The notes under the pieces are model-generated. The model had not been told where the DNA came from and ran no database searches. It saw nothing but the letters and a program-made list of their open reading frames with translations. Of a stretch of 35,834 nt of DNA, positions 8,031-17,401 are shown in pieces. Each line of letters begins with the position of its first letter. Within the stretch, counting starts at the first letter, position 1. The stretch is from Bacteroidota bacterium (GTDB lineage Bacteria; Bacteroidota; Bacteroidia; Bacteroidales; JAAUTT01), in the NCBI GenBank assembly GCA_020048915.1, contig JAIFLU010000161.1:1-35834 (forward strand). The letters run 5' to 3'. The position numbers and the translations under genes were made by a program.

Positions 8031-9959
8031 AAAGTGCTGAATTTAATTTCTCAATCTAGCAAACCAATCCCGCTCACTTTTATATTGATTTTATCGGTAT
8101 ATAGTTTCATAACCAGTTATGGACAAAAAATTAAGCTAACTCCCGAAATAGCGAATAACCTAACTGCTTGTTCCCCGAATTCTGTGGTTATTGGCGGATA
8201 CCTGGGCGAAAAAATTGACCTGTGCATCGCGAAACGAATCAAAACTCAGGACATTGATCATTTGGTGGAACCATTCCGGCATCAAACAGAAAATCGGCTT
8301 TGGCAAACAGAGTTTTGGGGAAAGTGGATGCTTTCGGCCGTTGGAGCCTATGAATATAACCGCGACCCCGAACTTCATAAAACCATTCAAACAGCAGTTC
8401 GAAAACTGTTGGAGACCCAACTACCAAATGGCTATATCGGAAATTATGCCGATAGTGCTCAATTAAAACATTGGGATATATGGGGGCGAAAATACACGAT
8501 ACTTGGACTGTTAGCTTATTACGATATAACCGGAGATAAAACGGCCTTAAAAGCTTCGCAACGAATAGCAGATCATCTTCTTTCTCAGGTTGAACCAGGC
8601 AAAGAAAATATTGTAAAAACCGGTAATTATCGGGGAATGCCTAGCAGTTCTATTCTGGAACCCATGGTTTTCCTTTACACGAGAACAGGAGAAATGCGTT
8701 ACCTGGAATTTGCAAAGTATATTGTAGCTCAATGGGAAACAACAGATGGTCCAAAACTTATTAGCAAAGCTTTGGAAGGGATTCCGGTTGCTGAAAGGTT
8801 CCCGCATCCTACCGTTTGGTGGTCGTGGGAAAATGGCCAGAAAGCTTACGAAATGATGTCGTGCTATGAAGGGTTATTGGAATTGTACAAAATTACAGGG
8901 AATCAATCCTACCTAACCGCAATAGAATCGGCCGTTAAAAATATCATCGACACCGAAATTAATATTTGCGGCTCCGGAACTGCTTTTGAATGTTGGTATA
9001 ACGGAAAACAAAAACAAACCATTCCTACCTATCACACCATGGAAACCTGCGTTACCATGACCTGGATGAAACTCTGCAGTAATTTATTACAACTAACCGG
9101 AAATTCGTTGTACGCCGATCAGATTGAGAAAACTACTTATAATGCTTTAATGGCATCTATGAAGTTTGATGGCTCACAAATTGCCAAATATAGTCCGCTC
9201 GAAGGAGTTCGGCAGGAAGGCGAAGAACAATGTGGTATGCATATTAACTGCTGCAATGCAAACGGTCCCAGGGCTTTCGCTATGTTACCCCGGTTAGCTT
9301 ATATGAAAAGAGGAAATGAATTATATATTAATACATATGGCGAATCAAAAGCTAATATAATATTGGAGGGGAAAAACAAGTTGGAAATTGAGCAAGTTAC
9401 CACATATCCCATAGCAGATCAAGTTGAGTTACGCGTTAACCCTGAAATATCAGGAAATTTTACCATTGCTTTCCGAATACCTTCCTGGAGCGACGAAACT
9501 GACATTAAAGTAAATGGCACGAAAGTGGACGGAATAAAATACGGTACCTATTATAAAATATCCAGGGTTTGGAATAAAGGCGATAAAGTAAATTTAACCC
9601 TCGACCTTCGTGGGCGGTTGGTGATGCTGAACGGCAATCAAGCTATCGTGAGAGGTCCAATCGTTTTGTCACGAGACAACCGATTTAAAGATGGATATGT
9701 TGATGAAACTGCTATTGTTCAAAACCGCAACAACCGGATAGAATTGATACCTTCAGACAAAAAACCAGATGCTGTTTGGATGTCATTTACAGCCCCTTTG
9801 GTTTTAGGAACCGATTTGGAAGGAGGATTCCGTGTTCCCAGGCAAATTCATTTTTGTGATTTTGCATCAGCCGGAAATTCCTGGGAACACGATGACCGTT
9901 ACCGGGTCTGGATTCGTCAAACCCTGAATGTTATGGGATTGGATTATTCAACTTACTAA
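8031..9959 (+). CDS. Secreted GH127-type beta-L-arabinofuranosidase (DUF1680 family)
   Basis: Glycoside hydrolase expected to release L-arabinofuranose (or a related sugar) from plant-type or glycoprotein glycans, in the periplasm or outside. I place the start at 8031 because MKVLNLISQSSKP followed by a hydrophobic stretch makes a normal signal peptide; an in-frame ATG at 8001 would add 10 residues. The (alpha/alpha)6 domain is marked by YHTMETCVTMTWMKL and by YADQIEKTTYNALMASM. Counting from 8001, Glu330, Glu348, Cys350, Cys417 and Cys418 match the acid/base, zinc-binding and cysteine-nucleophile residues known from HypBA1 (Glu322, Glu338, Cys340, Cys417, Cys418), so the active site looks complete. 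A beta-sandwich C-terminal part follows. No SusC/SusD pair or other glycosidase lies nearby, so the substrate cannot be read from context. Confidence 0.88.
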   Translation, partial: KVLNLISQSSKPIPLTFILILSVYSFITSYGQKIKLTPEIANNLTACSPNSVVIGGYLGEKIDLCIAKRIKTQDIDHLVEPFRHQTENRLWQTEFWGKWMLSAVGAYEYNRDPELHKTIQTAVRKLLETQLPNGYIGNYADSAQLKHWDIWGRKYTILGLLAYYDITGDKTALKASQRIADHLLSQVEPGKENIVKTGNYRGMPSSSILEPMVFLYTRTGEMRYLEFAKYIVAQWETTDGPKLISKALEGIPVAERFPHPTVWWSWENGQKAYEMMSCYEGLLELYKITGNQSYLTAIESAVKNIIDTEINICGSGTAFECWYNGKQKQTIPTYHTMETCVTMTWMKLCSNLLQLTGNSLYADQIEKTTYNALMASMKFDGSQIAKYSPLEGVRQEGEEQCGMHINCCNANGPRAFAMLPRLAYMKRGNELYINTYGESKANIILEGKNKLEIEQVTTYPIADQVELRVNPEISGNFTIAFRIPSWSDETDIKVNGTKVDGIKYGTYYKISRVWNKGDKVNLTLDLRGRLVMLNGNQAIVRGPIVLSRDNRFKDGYVDETAIVQNRNNRIELIPSDKKPDAVWMSFTAPLVLGTDLEGGFRVPRQIHFCDFASAGNSWEHDDRYRVWIRQTLNVMGLDYSTY

Positions 9960-10017
9960 AATAACGTGAGTTCGATATAAGAACAGTTTAATATTGTTAA
10001 TTTTCAGCTGATTATAA

Positions 10018-10108
10018 CCCCAACCCCTTGAAAAGGGGCAATAACTTCTACTTCGAAGGAACAGTTGTCCCTCCCCCCAATAGCTATCGCGGGTAAGGAG
10101 GGTTGGGG
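10018..10108. repeat. Degraded palindromic (REP-like) repeat between GH127 and Rieske genes
   Basis: Outer arms CCCCAACCC (10018-10026) and GGGTTGGGG (10100-10108) are perfect inverted copies. Inside lie CCCCTT/AAGGGG and CCCTCC/GGAGGG pairs. A central AATAGCTATCG block resembles the CCCGATAGCTATCGGG palindrome found inside the hem fusion gene at 19422-19439. The element sits in the gap between two converging genes, a usual place for REP or MITE-like repeats. No transposase is present. Confidence 0.6.
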
Positions 10109-10196
10109 AGGTAAAATGCACAATTGTAAGATCGCTGCTGATAATTAATCAAATAGCTTATATGTTACATCAAAGTTATGTTAAAATAGATTGACA

Positions 10197-10622
10197 CTAA
10201 ACAGTAATAGTTAATATAGTACCATCTAATGTAGTGGCATATTTTGTAAGCGGACTTGTAGCCGGACCATTTACTACGCCACCAGTTAACGAGAATTTTG
10301 ATCCATGACATGGACAGACAATGGTGGTACTCCCATCAAAACCAACCGTACAACCGTTATGGGTACAAACCTTTGACAATGCTATGTAAGTATCATCGTT
10401 TGTATGAATAATTATGATATTCCCTTTGGTTACAGAATTACCCTTTGTTGCCAAAGTCGCATAGGTCGGATCACTAATATCGATGGTTACTTTTGTGCCT
10501 ACAGGAGGATTATTAGTTGGTGACCCGCTATCATCATCCTTACTGCAACTGGCAGCAATATTTCCAATTAATAATGATGCTGAACTCATTCCAACTAAGG
10601 AAAAAAAGTGTCTCCGTTCCAT
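10197..10622 (-). CDS. Rieske [2Fe-2S] domain lipoprotein, exported
   Basis: A small exported iron-sulfur protein of about 141 residues when started at 10622; an upstream in-frame ATG at 10676 would add an unlikely 18-residue leader. The N-terminus MERRHFFSLVG resembles a twin-arginine signal, as expected for a cofactor-bearing protein, and runs into IAASC, a possible lipobox with Cys about 25. The Rieske cluster motifs are both present: CTHNGC (C-x-H) and CPCHGS (C-x2-H), followed by the proline-containing PATSPLTKY loop. Similar small Rieske lipoproteins occur widely in Bacteroidota and probably serve electron transfer at the membrane. The partner is not visible here; neighbours are unrelated. 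The gene is its own transcription unit, separated from the efflux operon by a hairpin terminator. Confidence 0.88.
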   Translation of the reverse strand: MERRHFFSLVGMSSASLLIGNIAASCSKDDDSGSPTNNPPVGTKVTIDISDPTYATLATKGNSVTKGNIIIIHTNDDTYIALSKVCTHNGCTVGFDGSTTIVCPCHGSKFSLTGGVVNGPATSPLTKYATTLDGTILTITV

Positions 10623-10677
10623 ACTTTTAAATTTAGGTTGATAATAATTAAGCTTCAGGTATAAAAGTATAAACAAC

Positions 10678-10685
10678 CAAATTTA
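10678..10685 (-). promoter_or_regulatory. Candidate -7 box for the Rieske gene
   Basis: On the minus strand this reads TAAATTTG, matching TAnnTTTG, about 56 bases upstream of the 10622 start. A CTG sits where TTG is expected 19 bases further upstream, within the neighbouring terminator stem. The position fits a promoter that begins just after the efflux operon terminator. Confidence 0.35.
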
Positions 10686-10695
10686 AAATTTGTTG

Positions 10696-10737
10696 AAAAA
10701 AGAACAGGCGGTAAAGTTTTAAACCTTACCGCCTGTT
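10696..10737 (-). terminator. Intrinsic terminator of the efflux operon
   Basis: A 12-bp perfect stem, AACAGGCGGTAA (10703-10714) with TTACCGCCTGTT (10726-10737), encloses an 11-base loop with its own GTTT/AAAC pair. Read on the minus strand it is followed by C and then six T (10701-10696). It lies 25 bases after the RND stop codon at 10763. A short T-run on the other side makes it potentially bidirectional. Confidence 0.85.
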
Positions 10738-10762
10738 TTTAAGTCTAATTGCAAAAAGAAAG

Positions 10763-13700
10763 CTATACTAAATCTTTAAAATCGCTCTTTTTGAACTTGA
10801 TGTTTGTTGCTTGTCTTTTCATTTTAACACCCCCGGCGTACATTATATAATACATTACCGGAATAAAAATTAAGGTTAAGAAAGTAGCAAAGGAAAGACC
10901 AAAGATGATAGTCCAGGATAACGGACCAAAGAAGGCAACGTTATCGCCACCAAAATGGATTTGAGGGCTAAAACTTTCGAATAATCCGATAAAATCAATA
11001 TTAAACCCAATTGCCAAAGGCACAAGACCTAAAATAGTAGCGGTAGCGGTTAACATAACCGGCGTAATACGAGTCTTACCGGCCTGGATAATCGCATCGC
11101 GGGTTTTTAATCCACGATCTTTTAAGATATCGGTAAACTCTACCAACAAAATACCGTTACGCACTACAATTCCAGCGAGAGCCACAGCCCCCATACCGGT
11201 CATAATAATAGAAATTGGCATTTGGGTGATGATAAATCCGAGAAGCACCCCTATCACACTAAATACCACTTCAATAATAATTATTAATGGCTTACTGAGC
11301 GAATTAAACTGAGTTATAAGAATAAACATAATTAAACACAAGGCTAAAAGCATTGCCTTTCCGAGAAAATCCATCGATTCCTTTTGATCTTCCTGTTCTC
11401 CGGTGATTTTAATATCCACCTGATCTGTTTTTGGGAATTGAGGCATTACCTGTTCTATTTTGGCAATAATTTCATTGGCGTTATAACCGGTCACCACATT
11501 GGAAGAAATTGTGACAATACGTTTGGAGTTTTTACGGTTAATTCCACTGTATGAATTCAGGTACGTTACTTTTGCAAGGGCAGCAAGCGGTATTTGTTTT
11601 AGCTGCCCGGAACTCAAGTCCATAAATGTAATTTTCGTATTCAGTATTTTATCCAGGTTGGTACGCTGATCATAATTATAGCGCACTTGTATTGGATATT
11701 GGTCTTCCCCATCTCGGTATTTAGATGTTTCGGCACCGTAAATAGCGGTTCTCAGTTCCATACCAATTTGTCCGGTAGATATACCTTCCCGGTTCGCTCT
11801 AACCCTATCTATCTCAATAACAACTTCAGGCTTATTGGCATCAAAATCGGTTTTTAGTTCCTCTATCCCCGGAATTTGAATAGAATCGATAAAACGAATC
11901 AGGTTGTCGGATGTTTGACGCAACTCTGTAAAATCGTCACTTGTAACTTCAATATTAATAGGTTTCCCGGTCGGAGGACCCCCAGCCGGTTTATCAACCG
12001 TAATTTCGGCTCCTGGGATGTCTTTTACTGCTTCACGTATAAGATTCATATATGGGCTGGTACTTCCCCCTTTACGTTCCGAAAACTCAACAAAGTTAAC
12101 TGTAACCTTGCCTTTATTGGGAGTTGCATTTCCTATGTCGAAATCGTTATCGGAGGCACCTTTGGCAACGTTGGCAATAACCGATTCAACCAATGGGTTA
12201 TCTTTTCCTATAATTTTCATAACCCTCTTTTCGACTTCATAGGTAACCGAGTCGGTAACTTTAACATCGGTCCCCACGGGAAGTTTAATTAAGGTATAGA
12301 TGGCATTAGGCTCCATATCGGGGAAGAAAACCACCTTTGGAGGGAAAGCTCCCATAATAAATACGGTTAAAATTAGCAATCCGGTAAGTCCATATAAAAG
12401 GAAATAAGGTCGGCGTTTTTCAAGGATCCATCCTAAAAACTGCTCGTATTTCGCCAGCGTTTTAGGAATGATAGTGTGCTGAAAATGTAAAATCATTTTA
12501 TATCCCCAAAAATTATGGGCAATAAACGAGAAGGAAATAAACAACACCAAATTGGCAAAAGCATGCCATCCAACCATATGAAAAGCTGCTCCTAAACCGG
12601 CAATAATACCTGCAGTAGTAAAAATTCGTTTACGGCTTAAGGTTTGAATTTCTTCTTCGTCAGGGCGCATAAAGGTAACCGCAAATACCGGATTGATGAT
12701 ATAGGCAACACATAAGGATGCGGTAAGCGTTATTATAAGCGTTACCGGAATAAACATCATGAATTTACCTATTACACCAGGCCAAAAAGCCAAGGGGAAA
12801 AATGGGGCAAGGGTAGTTAATGTTCCTGATAAAATTGGCACAAAAACCTCTCCGGCAGCAAACTTTGCCGCGGTATTAATATCCATTTTCTGTTTTTTGA
12901 AAATACGGTGTGTGTTTTCAATTACCACAATGGCATCGTCTACCACAATTCCCAGTGCAAAAATAAAGGAGAACATAACCAGCATGTTCAATGTAAATCC
13001 TATGCCTGGCATTACCAGATAGGCAAGGAACATGGAAAGAGGAACAGAAAGACCCACGAAGATGGCATTGGTGAGGCCCATAAAGAACATTAATACCAGA
13101 GTAACCAAAACAAAGCCAATGATAATGGTATTATTTAAGTCCTTAAGAGTAGTACGGGTGTATTGCGATTGGTCGCCGGTAATGCTGATTTTTAAGTCCT
13201 TGGGAAATTTATTTTTACTTAAATCTTCCTTAATCAGTTTTATATTATCGGCAGCATCCAAAAGGTTTTTACCACTCTTTTTAATAATATTAAGTGTAAT
13301 TACATTTTCACCTTCTAAACGTGCATAGCTTTCTTGTTCAGCATAGGTATCTTTAATTTCCGCAATATCTTTTAAATATATTTTAGCTCCTTTGGATGAA
13401 CTAACGACAATATTTTTTAATGATTCAATGTCTTTAAACTCGCCCACAACGCGGATGGCGCGTTTCATACCCCGGATATCAATTCCTCCACTTGAAACAG
13501 TAACATTCTCATTGGCAATTTGACCGGTAATATCATTAAACGAAATACTGGCAGCCTGGAGTTTATACATATCCACATTTACCTGGATTTCACGATCGAG
13601 CGCCCCCACAATTTCCACACGGGTAATTTCTTTAAGGCCTTCAATACGCTCTTGCATTATCTCAGCATACTTTTTTAAGCGGTCGAGTGTATATTTACCA

Positions 13701-14158
13701 GAAAGATTAATATACATGATCGGTATTTGAGAAAGATCAATGTCCTGAACATTAGGCCCCATAGTGATACCTGTCTGTGGTAAATCCTTTTTGGCCTTGT
13801 CTACTTCATCTTTAACCTTTTGCTTTGCGTCAGATACTTCCACATCTGTTTGAAATTCAACTACAATAGTAGAAAAGTCCTGAACAGATGTACTGTTTAT
13901 ATTCTTAACCCCACTAATCGATTTTAAGTTCTTTTCAAGTGGTTTGGTAATAAGGTTTTCAATATCGGTTGGAGAAGTTCCCTGATACATGGTATTAACC
14001 AAAATTTGCGGAATAACAATTTCGGGAAACTGCTCTTTTGGGATACTATTATAACTCATTATCCCAAATACGGAGATGATAATGGCCAGTACATATATGC
14101 TGGTTTTATTATCGATACTCCAACTGGTCGGTTTAAATTCTTTAAATGTCTTTTCCAT
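10763..14158 (-). CDS. RND efflux transporter, inner-membrane permease (AcrB/HAE1 family)
   Basis: Proton-driven pump that exports drugs, metabolites or other amphiphiles through the TolC partner encoded upstream. The 1131-residue sequence has the duplicated RND plan: TM1 near residues 20-40, a first large periplasmic portion, TM2-6 (about 340-500), a second periplasmic portion and TM8-12. The proton-relay pair in TM4, GIVVDDAIVV, places Asp407 and Asp408 at the same numbers as in AcrB. The protein is about 80-100 residues longer than AcrB because of an insert after TM6 (about 510-590) with two extra hydrophobic segments. MFP, TolC-like protein and TetR regulator precede it at gaps of 11-24 bases. 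Substrate unknown; HAE-type rather than heavy-metal type is my inference from the TM4 motif. Confidence 0.93.
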   Translation of the reverse strand: MEKTFKEFKPTSWSIDNKTSIYVLAIIISVFGIMSYNSIPKEQFPEIVIPQILVNTMYQGTSPTDIENLITKPLEKNLKSISGVKNINSTSVQDFSTIVVEFQTDVEVSDAKQKVKDEVDKAKKDLPQTGITMGPNVQDIDLSQIPIMYINLSGKYTLDRLKKYAEIMQERIEGLKEITRVEIVGALDREIQVNVDMYKLQAASISFNDITGQIANENVTVSSGGIDIRGMKRAIRVVGEFKDIESLKNIVVSSSKGAKIYLKDIAEIKDTYAEQESYARLEGENVITLNIIKKSGKNLLDAADNIKLIKEDLSKNKFPKDLKISITGDQSQYTRTTLKDLNNTIIIGFVLVTLVLMFFMGLTNAIFVGLSVPLSMFLAYLVMPGIGFTLNMLVMFSFIFALGIVVDDAIVVIENTHRIFKKQKMDINTAAKFAAGEVFVPILSGTLTTLAPFFPLAFWPGVIGKFMMFIPVTLIITLTASLCVAYIINPVFAVTFMRPDEEEIQTLSRKRIFTTAGIIAGLGAAFHMVGWHAFANLVLFISFSFIAHNFWGYKMILHFQHTIIPKTLAKYEQFLGWILEKRRPYFLLYGLTGLLILTVFIMGAFPPKVVFFPDMEPNAIYTLIKLPVGTDVKVTDSVTYEVEKRVMKIIGKDNPLVESVIANVAKGASDNDFDIGNATPNKGKVTVNFVEFSERKGGSTSPYMNLIREAVKDIPGAEITVDKPAGGPPTGKPINIEVTSDDFTELRQTSDNLIRFIDSIQIPGIEELKTDFDANKPEVVIEIDRVRANREGISTGQIGMELRTAIYGAETSKYRDGEDQYPIQVRYNYDQRTNLDKILNTKITFMDLSSGQLKQIPLAALAKVTYLNSYSGINRKNSKRIVTISSNVVTGYNANEIIAKIEQVMPQFPKTDQVDIKITGEQEDQKESMDFLGKAMLLALCLIMFILITQFNSLSKPLIIIIEVVFSVIGVLLGFIITQMPISIIMTGMGAVALAGIVVRNGILLVEFTDILKDRGLKTRDAIIQAGKTRITPVMLTATATILGLVPLAIGFNIDFIGLFESFSPQIHFGGDNVAFFGPLSWTIIFGLSFATFLTLIFIPVMYYIMYAGGVKMKRQATNIKFKKSDFKDLV

Positions 14159-14181
14159 TTTTAAGTCGGCTATATAATTTC

Positions 14182-15300
14182 TTAGAATTTAATGGCTTCA
14201 CCATCTTCAAGATCGAGGTATCCGGCGCTGATAATTCTATCGCCAACTTTTAACCCTTCGGTTATTTCGATCATGCCATCGTAGCTTTGGCCTTGTTTAA
14301 TAAATGCTTTTTTAGCCAATGCCTTAGTTCCCTGAATGTCGGCGATATAAACAAAATTCCCGGTAGGATCGGTTTGAATATAATTTACCGGTATCACGGT
14401 GGCGTTATTAGCTTTATAATCAGTAATTTTTAATACGGCTACCATATTGGCTTTATAACCTTCGTTCTCCGACCCTAAACGAACTTCGATTGAAAAGGAA
14501 CGATTAATAGGGTTTATATAGCGGCTGGCAGCAGTAACCTTGGCCGAAACTTCCCGGTCGAGATCGGGGAAAAATACCAATACATCGTCGCCAACATTTA
14601 TTTTACGGGAGTAGGCTTCTGCCACATCCGCTTTTATTTTTAAAGAACTGAAATTCATTACTCTGAATGCTGGCATTGCAGGAGAAGCAGTTTGGCCAAT
14701 TTTAACAGCAACATCTTCAACGGTTCCTGTTATGGGCGCTTTAATAGTCATCATATCGAGTTGTTTGCGAACACCGGCTAATTGAGATTCCAATGCTTCC
14801 TTCTGCGATTTTGCCTGGAGAAATTGAATTTCAGATCCAATCTTCTGGTTCCATAACCGCTCTTGTTTTTCGTATGTTTCTTTTACAAACTGATATTGGG
14901 TTTCTAGCCCTTTTAATTGTTCCCGGGCAGCGGCATCGTTAATTCGGGCCAGTACCTGACCTTTGGTAACATTTTGACCATTCTTAACATTCACTACCTC
15001 AACAACTCCCATAGCTTCGGGGTAAACATCCAGGTTTTCCTCACCGTCCAGACGTCCCTGTACTTCAACGTAATGAGTAAATACCGACTGCTTAAGGTCC
15101 AAAATTGCAACCCTGCGCGACTTGTCCTCTTTTATGGTAGTATCTGTTTTTGCTATTTCAACTTCAAGGGCTTTAATTTTCTCGGAAAGTACATCGCGTT
15201 CCTTTTTTAATTTGACAAGTTCAGCTTTTTTGTCGGATTGGCAGGATAAAACAAAAACTGCAAGTGTTACTATAGTTACAATTAATTTTAATGTTTTCAT
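14182..15300 (-). CDS. RND efflux periplasmic adaptor (membrane fusion protein), lipoprotein
   Basis: Links the RND pump to the TolC channel across the periplasm. The 372-residue protein has a lipoprotein signal with VLSC (Cys20). A heptad-rich coiled coil lies at about 26-60 and a longer hairpin at about 125-180. Two lipoyl half-motifs are visible (MGVVEVVNVKNGQNVTKGQVLARI and TVEDVAVKIGQTASP), then a beta-barrel domain (FRVMNFSSLKIKADV) and a membrane-proximal domain ending in KVGDRIISAGYLDLEDGE. An extra coiled coil directly after the lipid anchor, before the first lipoyl half, is a mild peculiarity. The pump gene begins 23 bases downstream and the TolC gene ends 22 bases upstream. Confidence 0.93.
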   Translation of the reverse strand: MKTLKLIVTIVTLAVFVLSCQSDKKAELVKLKKERDVLSEKIKALEVEIAKTDTTIKEDKSRRVAILDLKQSVFTHYVEVQGRLDGEENLDVYPEAMGVVEVVNVKNGQNVTKGQVLARINDAAAREQLKGLETQYQFVKETYEKQERLWNQKIGSEIQFLQAKSQKEALESQLAGVRKQLDMMTIKAPITGTVEDVAVKIGQTASPAMPAFRVMNFSSLKIKADVAEAYSRKINVGDDVLVFFPDLDREVSAKVTAASRYINPINRSFSIEVRLGSENEGYKANMVAVLKITDYKANNATVIPVNYIQTDPTGNFVYIADIQGTKALAKKAFIKQGQSYDGMIEITEGLKVGDRIISAGYLDLEDGEAIKF

Positions 15301-15322
15301 ATGTTGATTAATTTATCTGTTT

Positions 15323-16729
15323 TTAATTCTGATATTTTGAAAGTATCCTGTCTAACTTAGCTTGTGCTTCAAGCAGTGTCAATAAGGAATTATAATAAGT
15401 TGATTCAGATGTTATATATTGGTTTTGGATTTGTGTAAGCTCAAAACTTGTAGAAACACCTTCTTTAAATTTTATTAATGCTTTATTGTATACTTTTTGG
15501 CTAAGTTCCATACTTTCTTTATTGGAAGAATAATTGCTAAAAGCTGTTTGGTATGCATTCCTGGCATTTTCGAATTCCACTATAAGACTTTGTTCCACAT
15601 CATCTTTGCTAAGACGGGTTTTATCAAGATCTAATTTTGCCTGTCCTACTTTCGAAAGACGCTGTCCGGAAGTAAATATGGGGAGGCTAATCGTAGCTCC
15701 CAAAACATCTTTCGGTTGAAAATTTAAAAGTGGTTCATTTAATAATTCCTGATGTCTGTAAAATGCAGAGATCGTTGGTAAAAATGTTGATTTTTGGCGA
15801 CGCAGACTCAATAATGAAAGACCTTCGGAAGTTTTCATCAATTCCATATCTACACTTGAATTTACATCAAAATCAAAAGAAGACAAATATTGTATGGTAC
15901 CATTATTAATTATTCCGGCAATACTATCCGTAAGTTCCAACTTTTGGTCGTAGTCAATTCCTAATTGTATTTTAAGAAGTTTTAAGGACACTTCTTTATT
16001 TCCTTCGAGAGAAGTAATAGCAGTTTTAAGATTCAATTTGCTTATTTTCAATTGGTCTACATCTGTTTCTTCCAGAAATCCCTGCTCATTCATTTTGGTA
16101 ATTTCGATATAGCTTTGCTCAATGGTTTTATAACTTTCATTCAATAATTTAATATTTTCATCAAGAACTAATGCTAAATAATACCCATTTGCCACAGATT
16201 GCTTGGTCAATAATTCAGTTTTAGCAAGGCTTTTTTCAGATAATTCCTTATATACTCTTGCAGCCTGAAGTCCCACAATATACTCGCCACTAAAAACTAG
16301 TTGCGAAAGTGTAAAATTAAATGTAGTATTATCAGCTACTCCTAATTTTATAGGATTTCCTGGAAGATAACCTAATGAAAGTTGATTGTTGCGAACCATT
16401 TGTCCGGTTATAACATCTGAATTTCCAACAGCATCATTTAATGCTAATGTTGTTTGACCACCAAAACTTGCCTCTGGAACTTTAAAAAGGTGCTGATAGT
16501 CGGCTGTTGCAGAAAATTGTGGTAATCCAATGGCTGTAGTCTCCCAAACTTTCTTACGAGCTATTTCAATGTCAATGTTTGCGCTTTTGACGCTACGGTT
16601 ATTTTGCAATGCGTATTCCTGTGCCTGCTTAAGCGAAAAGCGGAGCGTTTCTTTGCTCTCCTGGGCCGACATAATTGCAGGCAGCAATGTCAGTACCGCA
16701 CCTTTTATTAAAACTTTTAAAAACTTCAT
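15323..16729 (-). CDS. TolC-family outer-membrane efflux channel
   Basis: A 468-residue outer-membrane factor with a signal peptide (MKFLKVLIKGAVLTLLPAIMSAQ). Two OEP repeats show typical helices: FSLKQAQEYALQNNRSVKSANIDIEIARKKV at the start, and LDLDKTRLSKDDVEQSLIVEFENARNAYQTAF, then YNKALIKFKEGVSTSFELTQIQNQYI in the second half. It forms the trimeric exit duct of the tripartite pump with the adaptor and permease encoded directly downstream. The gene starts 11 bases after the regulator's stop codon, so regulator and pump are probably transcribed together. Confidence 0.92.
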   Translation of the reverse strand: MKFLKVLIKGAVLTLLPAIMSAQESKETLRFSLKQAQEYALQNNRSVKSANIDIEIARKKVWETTAIGLPQFSATADYQHLFKVPEASFGGQTTLALNDAVGNSDVITGQMVRNNQLSLGYLPGNPIKLGVADNTTFNFTLSQLVFSGEYIVGLQAARVYKELSEKSLAKTELLTKQSVANGYYLALVLDENIKLLNESYKTIEQSYIEITKMNEQGFLEETDVDQLKISKLNLKTAITSLEGNKEVSLKLLKIQLGIDYDQKLELTDSIAGIINNGTIQYLSSFDFDVNSSVDMELMKTSEGLSLLSLRRQKSTFLPTISAFYRHQELLNEPLLNFQPKDVLGATISLPIFTSGQRLSKVGQAKLDLDKTRLSKDDVEQSLIVEFENARNAYQTAFSNYSSNKESMELSQKVYNKALIKFKEGVSTSFELTQIQNQYITSESTYYNSLLTLLEAQAKLDRILSKYQN

Positions 16730-16739
16730 ATCTGATTAT

Positions 16740-17375
16740 TTACTGTTGATTATAATATAGGTTATGCTCCTTGTTCTTCAATTTTTCTTCCAATAATTTA
16801 ATTCCATTCTCGTTGGCTATGCCGCGAATGTGATAGATAAAAAACTCATAAAAAACTTTCATCGAAGTCTTTTCCTCCGTGGTAAACAATTCCGAATCGA
16901 AGGCATTCTCAATCCGTGAAACGTGCAATTTTGCAAGGATATCTTCGTTAAGTTCCTCGCGATATAATCCTTCGTTTTTCCCTTTTCGGAGATTCGTGAG
17001 CATGACTTCGTACATACGTTCACGCCTTACTTTATGTAATTTACGAAAAATATCGGGATAATATTTCTTCAAATCGTAATCCGAAACCGGGCTATAATCT
17101 TTCATCATCTGATGTACATATTTGTGTGCATCAAACAATTGTTCAATAGCATTAATTTTATCGCTGAACAGCGTATCAAGGGAGCAGCAGCTTTCGTCCA
17201 GCTCCAGGTCGACCACCTTCACTACCAAATCGTTTTTATCTACTACATATTGGTATAAGGTCTTTTTTGATATCCCTAACTCACGGGAAACATCATCCAT
17301 GGTAACACTCTTTATACCATAACGAAAGTATAAGTCCTTTACCTTTTTAAGAATATTTTTTAGTTCTTCATTCAT
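16740..17375 (-). CDS. TetR-family transcriptional regulator of the efflux operon
   Basis: A 211-residue regulator when started at MNEELKNILKK (17375). An in-frame ATG at 17432 adds a hydrophobic 19-residue leader that is unlikely for a TetR protein. The N-terminal helix-turn-helix is clear (about residues 22-47: VTMDDVSRELGISKKTLYQYV, followed by KNDLV). The C-terminal ligand-binding domain is diverse, as usual. As the first gene of the operon, with the pump genes behind it, it most likely represses its own operon and is released by a pump substrate. A 7-bp inverted repeat just upstream (17402-17431) is a good operator candidate. Confidence 0.9.
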   Translation of the reverse strand: MNEELKNILKKVKDLYFRYGIKSVTMDDVSRELGISKKTLYQYVVDKNDLVVKVVDLELDESCCSLDTLFSDKINAIEQLFDAHKYVHQMMKDYSPVSDYDLKKYYPDIFRKLHKVRRERMYEVMLTNLRKGKNEGLYREELNEDILAKLHVSRIENAFDSELFTTEEKTSMKVFYEFFIYHIRGIANENGIKLLEEKLKNKEHNLYYNQQ

Positions 17376-17401
17376 ACGTATTATAAAAACTAATGGCACG
17401 A

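Noticed and set aside
11876-12292. Plus-strand 138-codon ORF inside the RND gene
   Set aside because: Antisense shadow of a conserved transporter frame.
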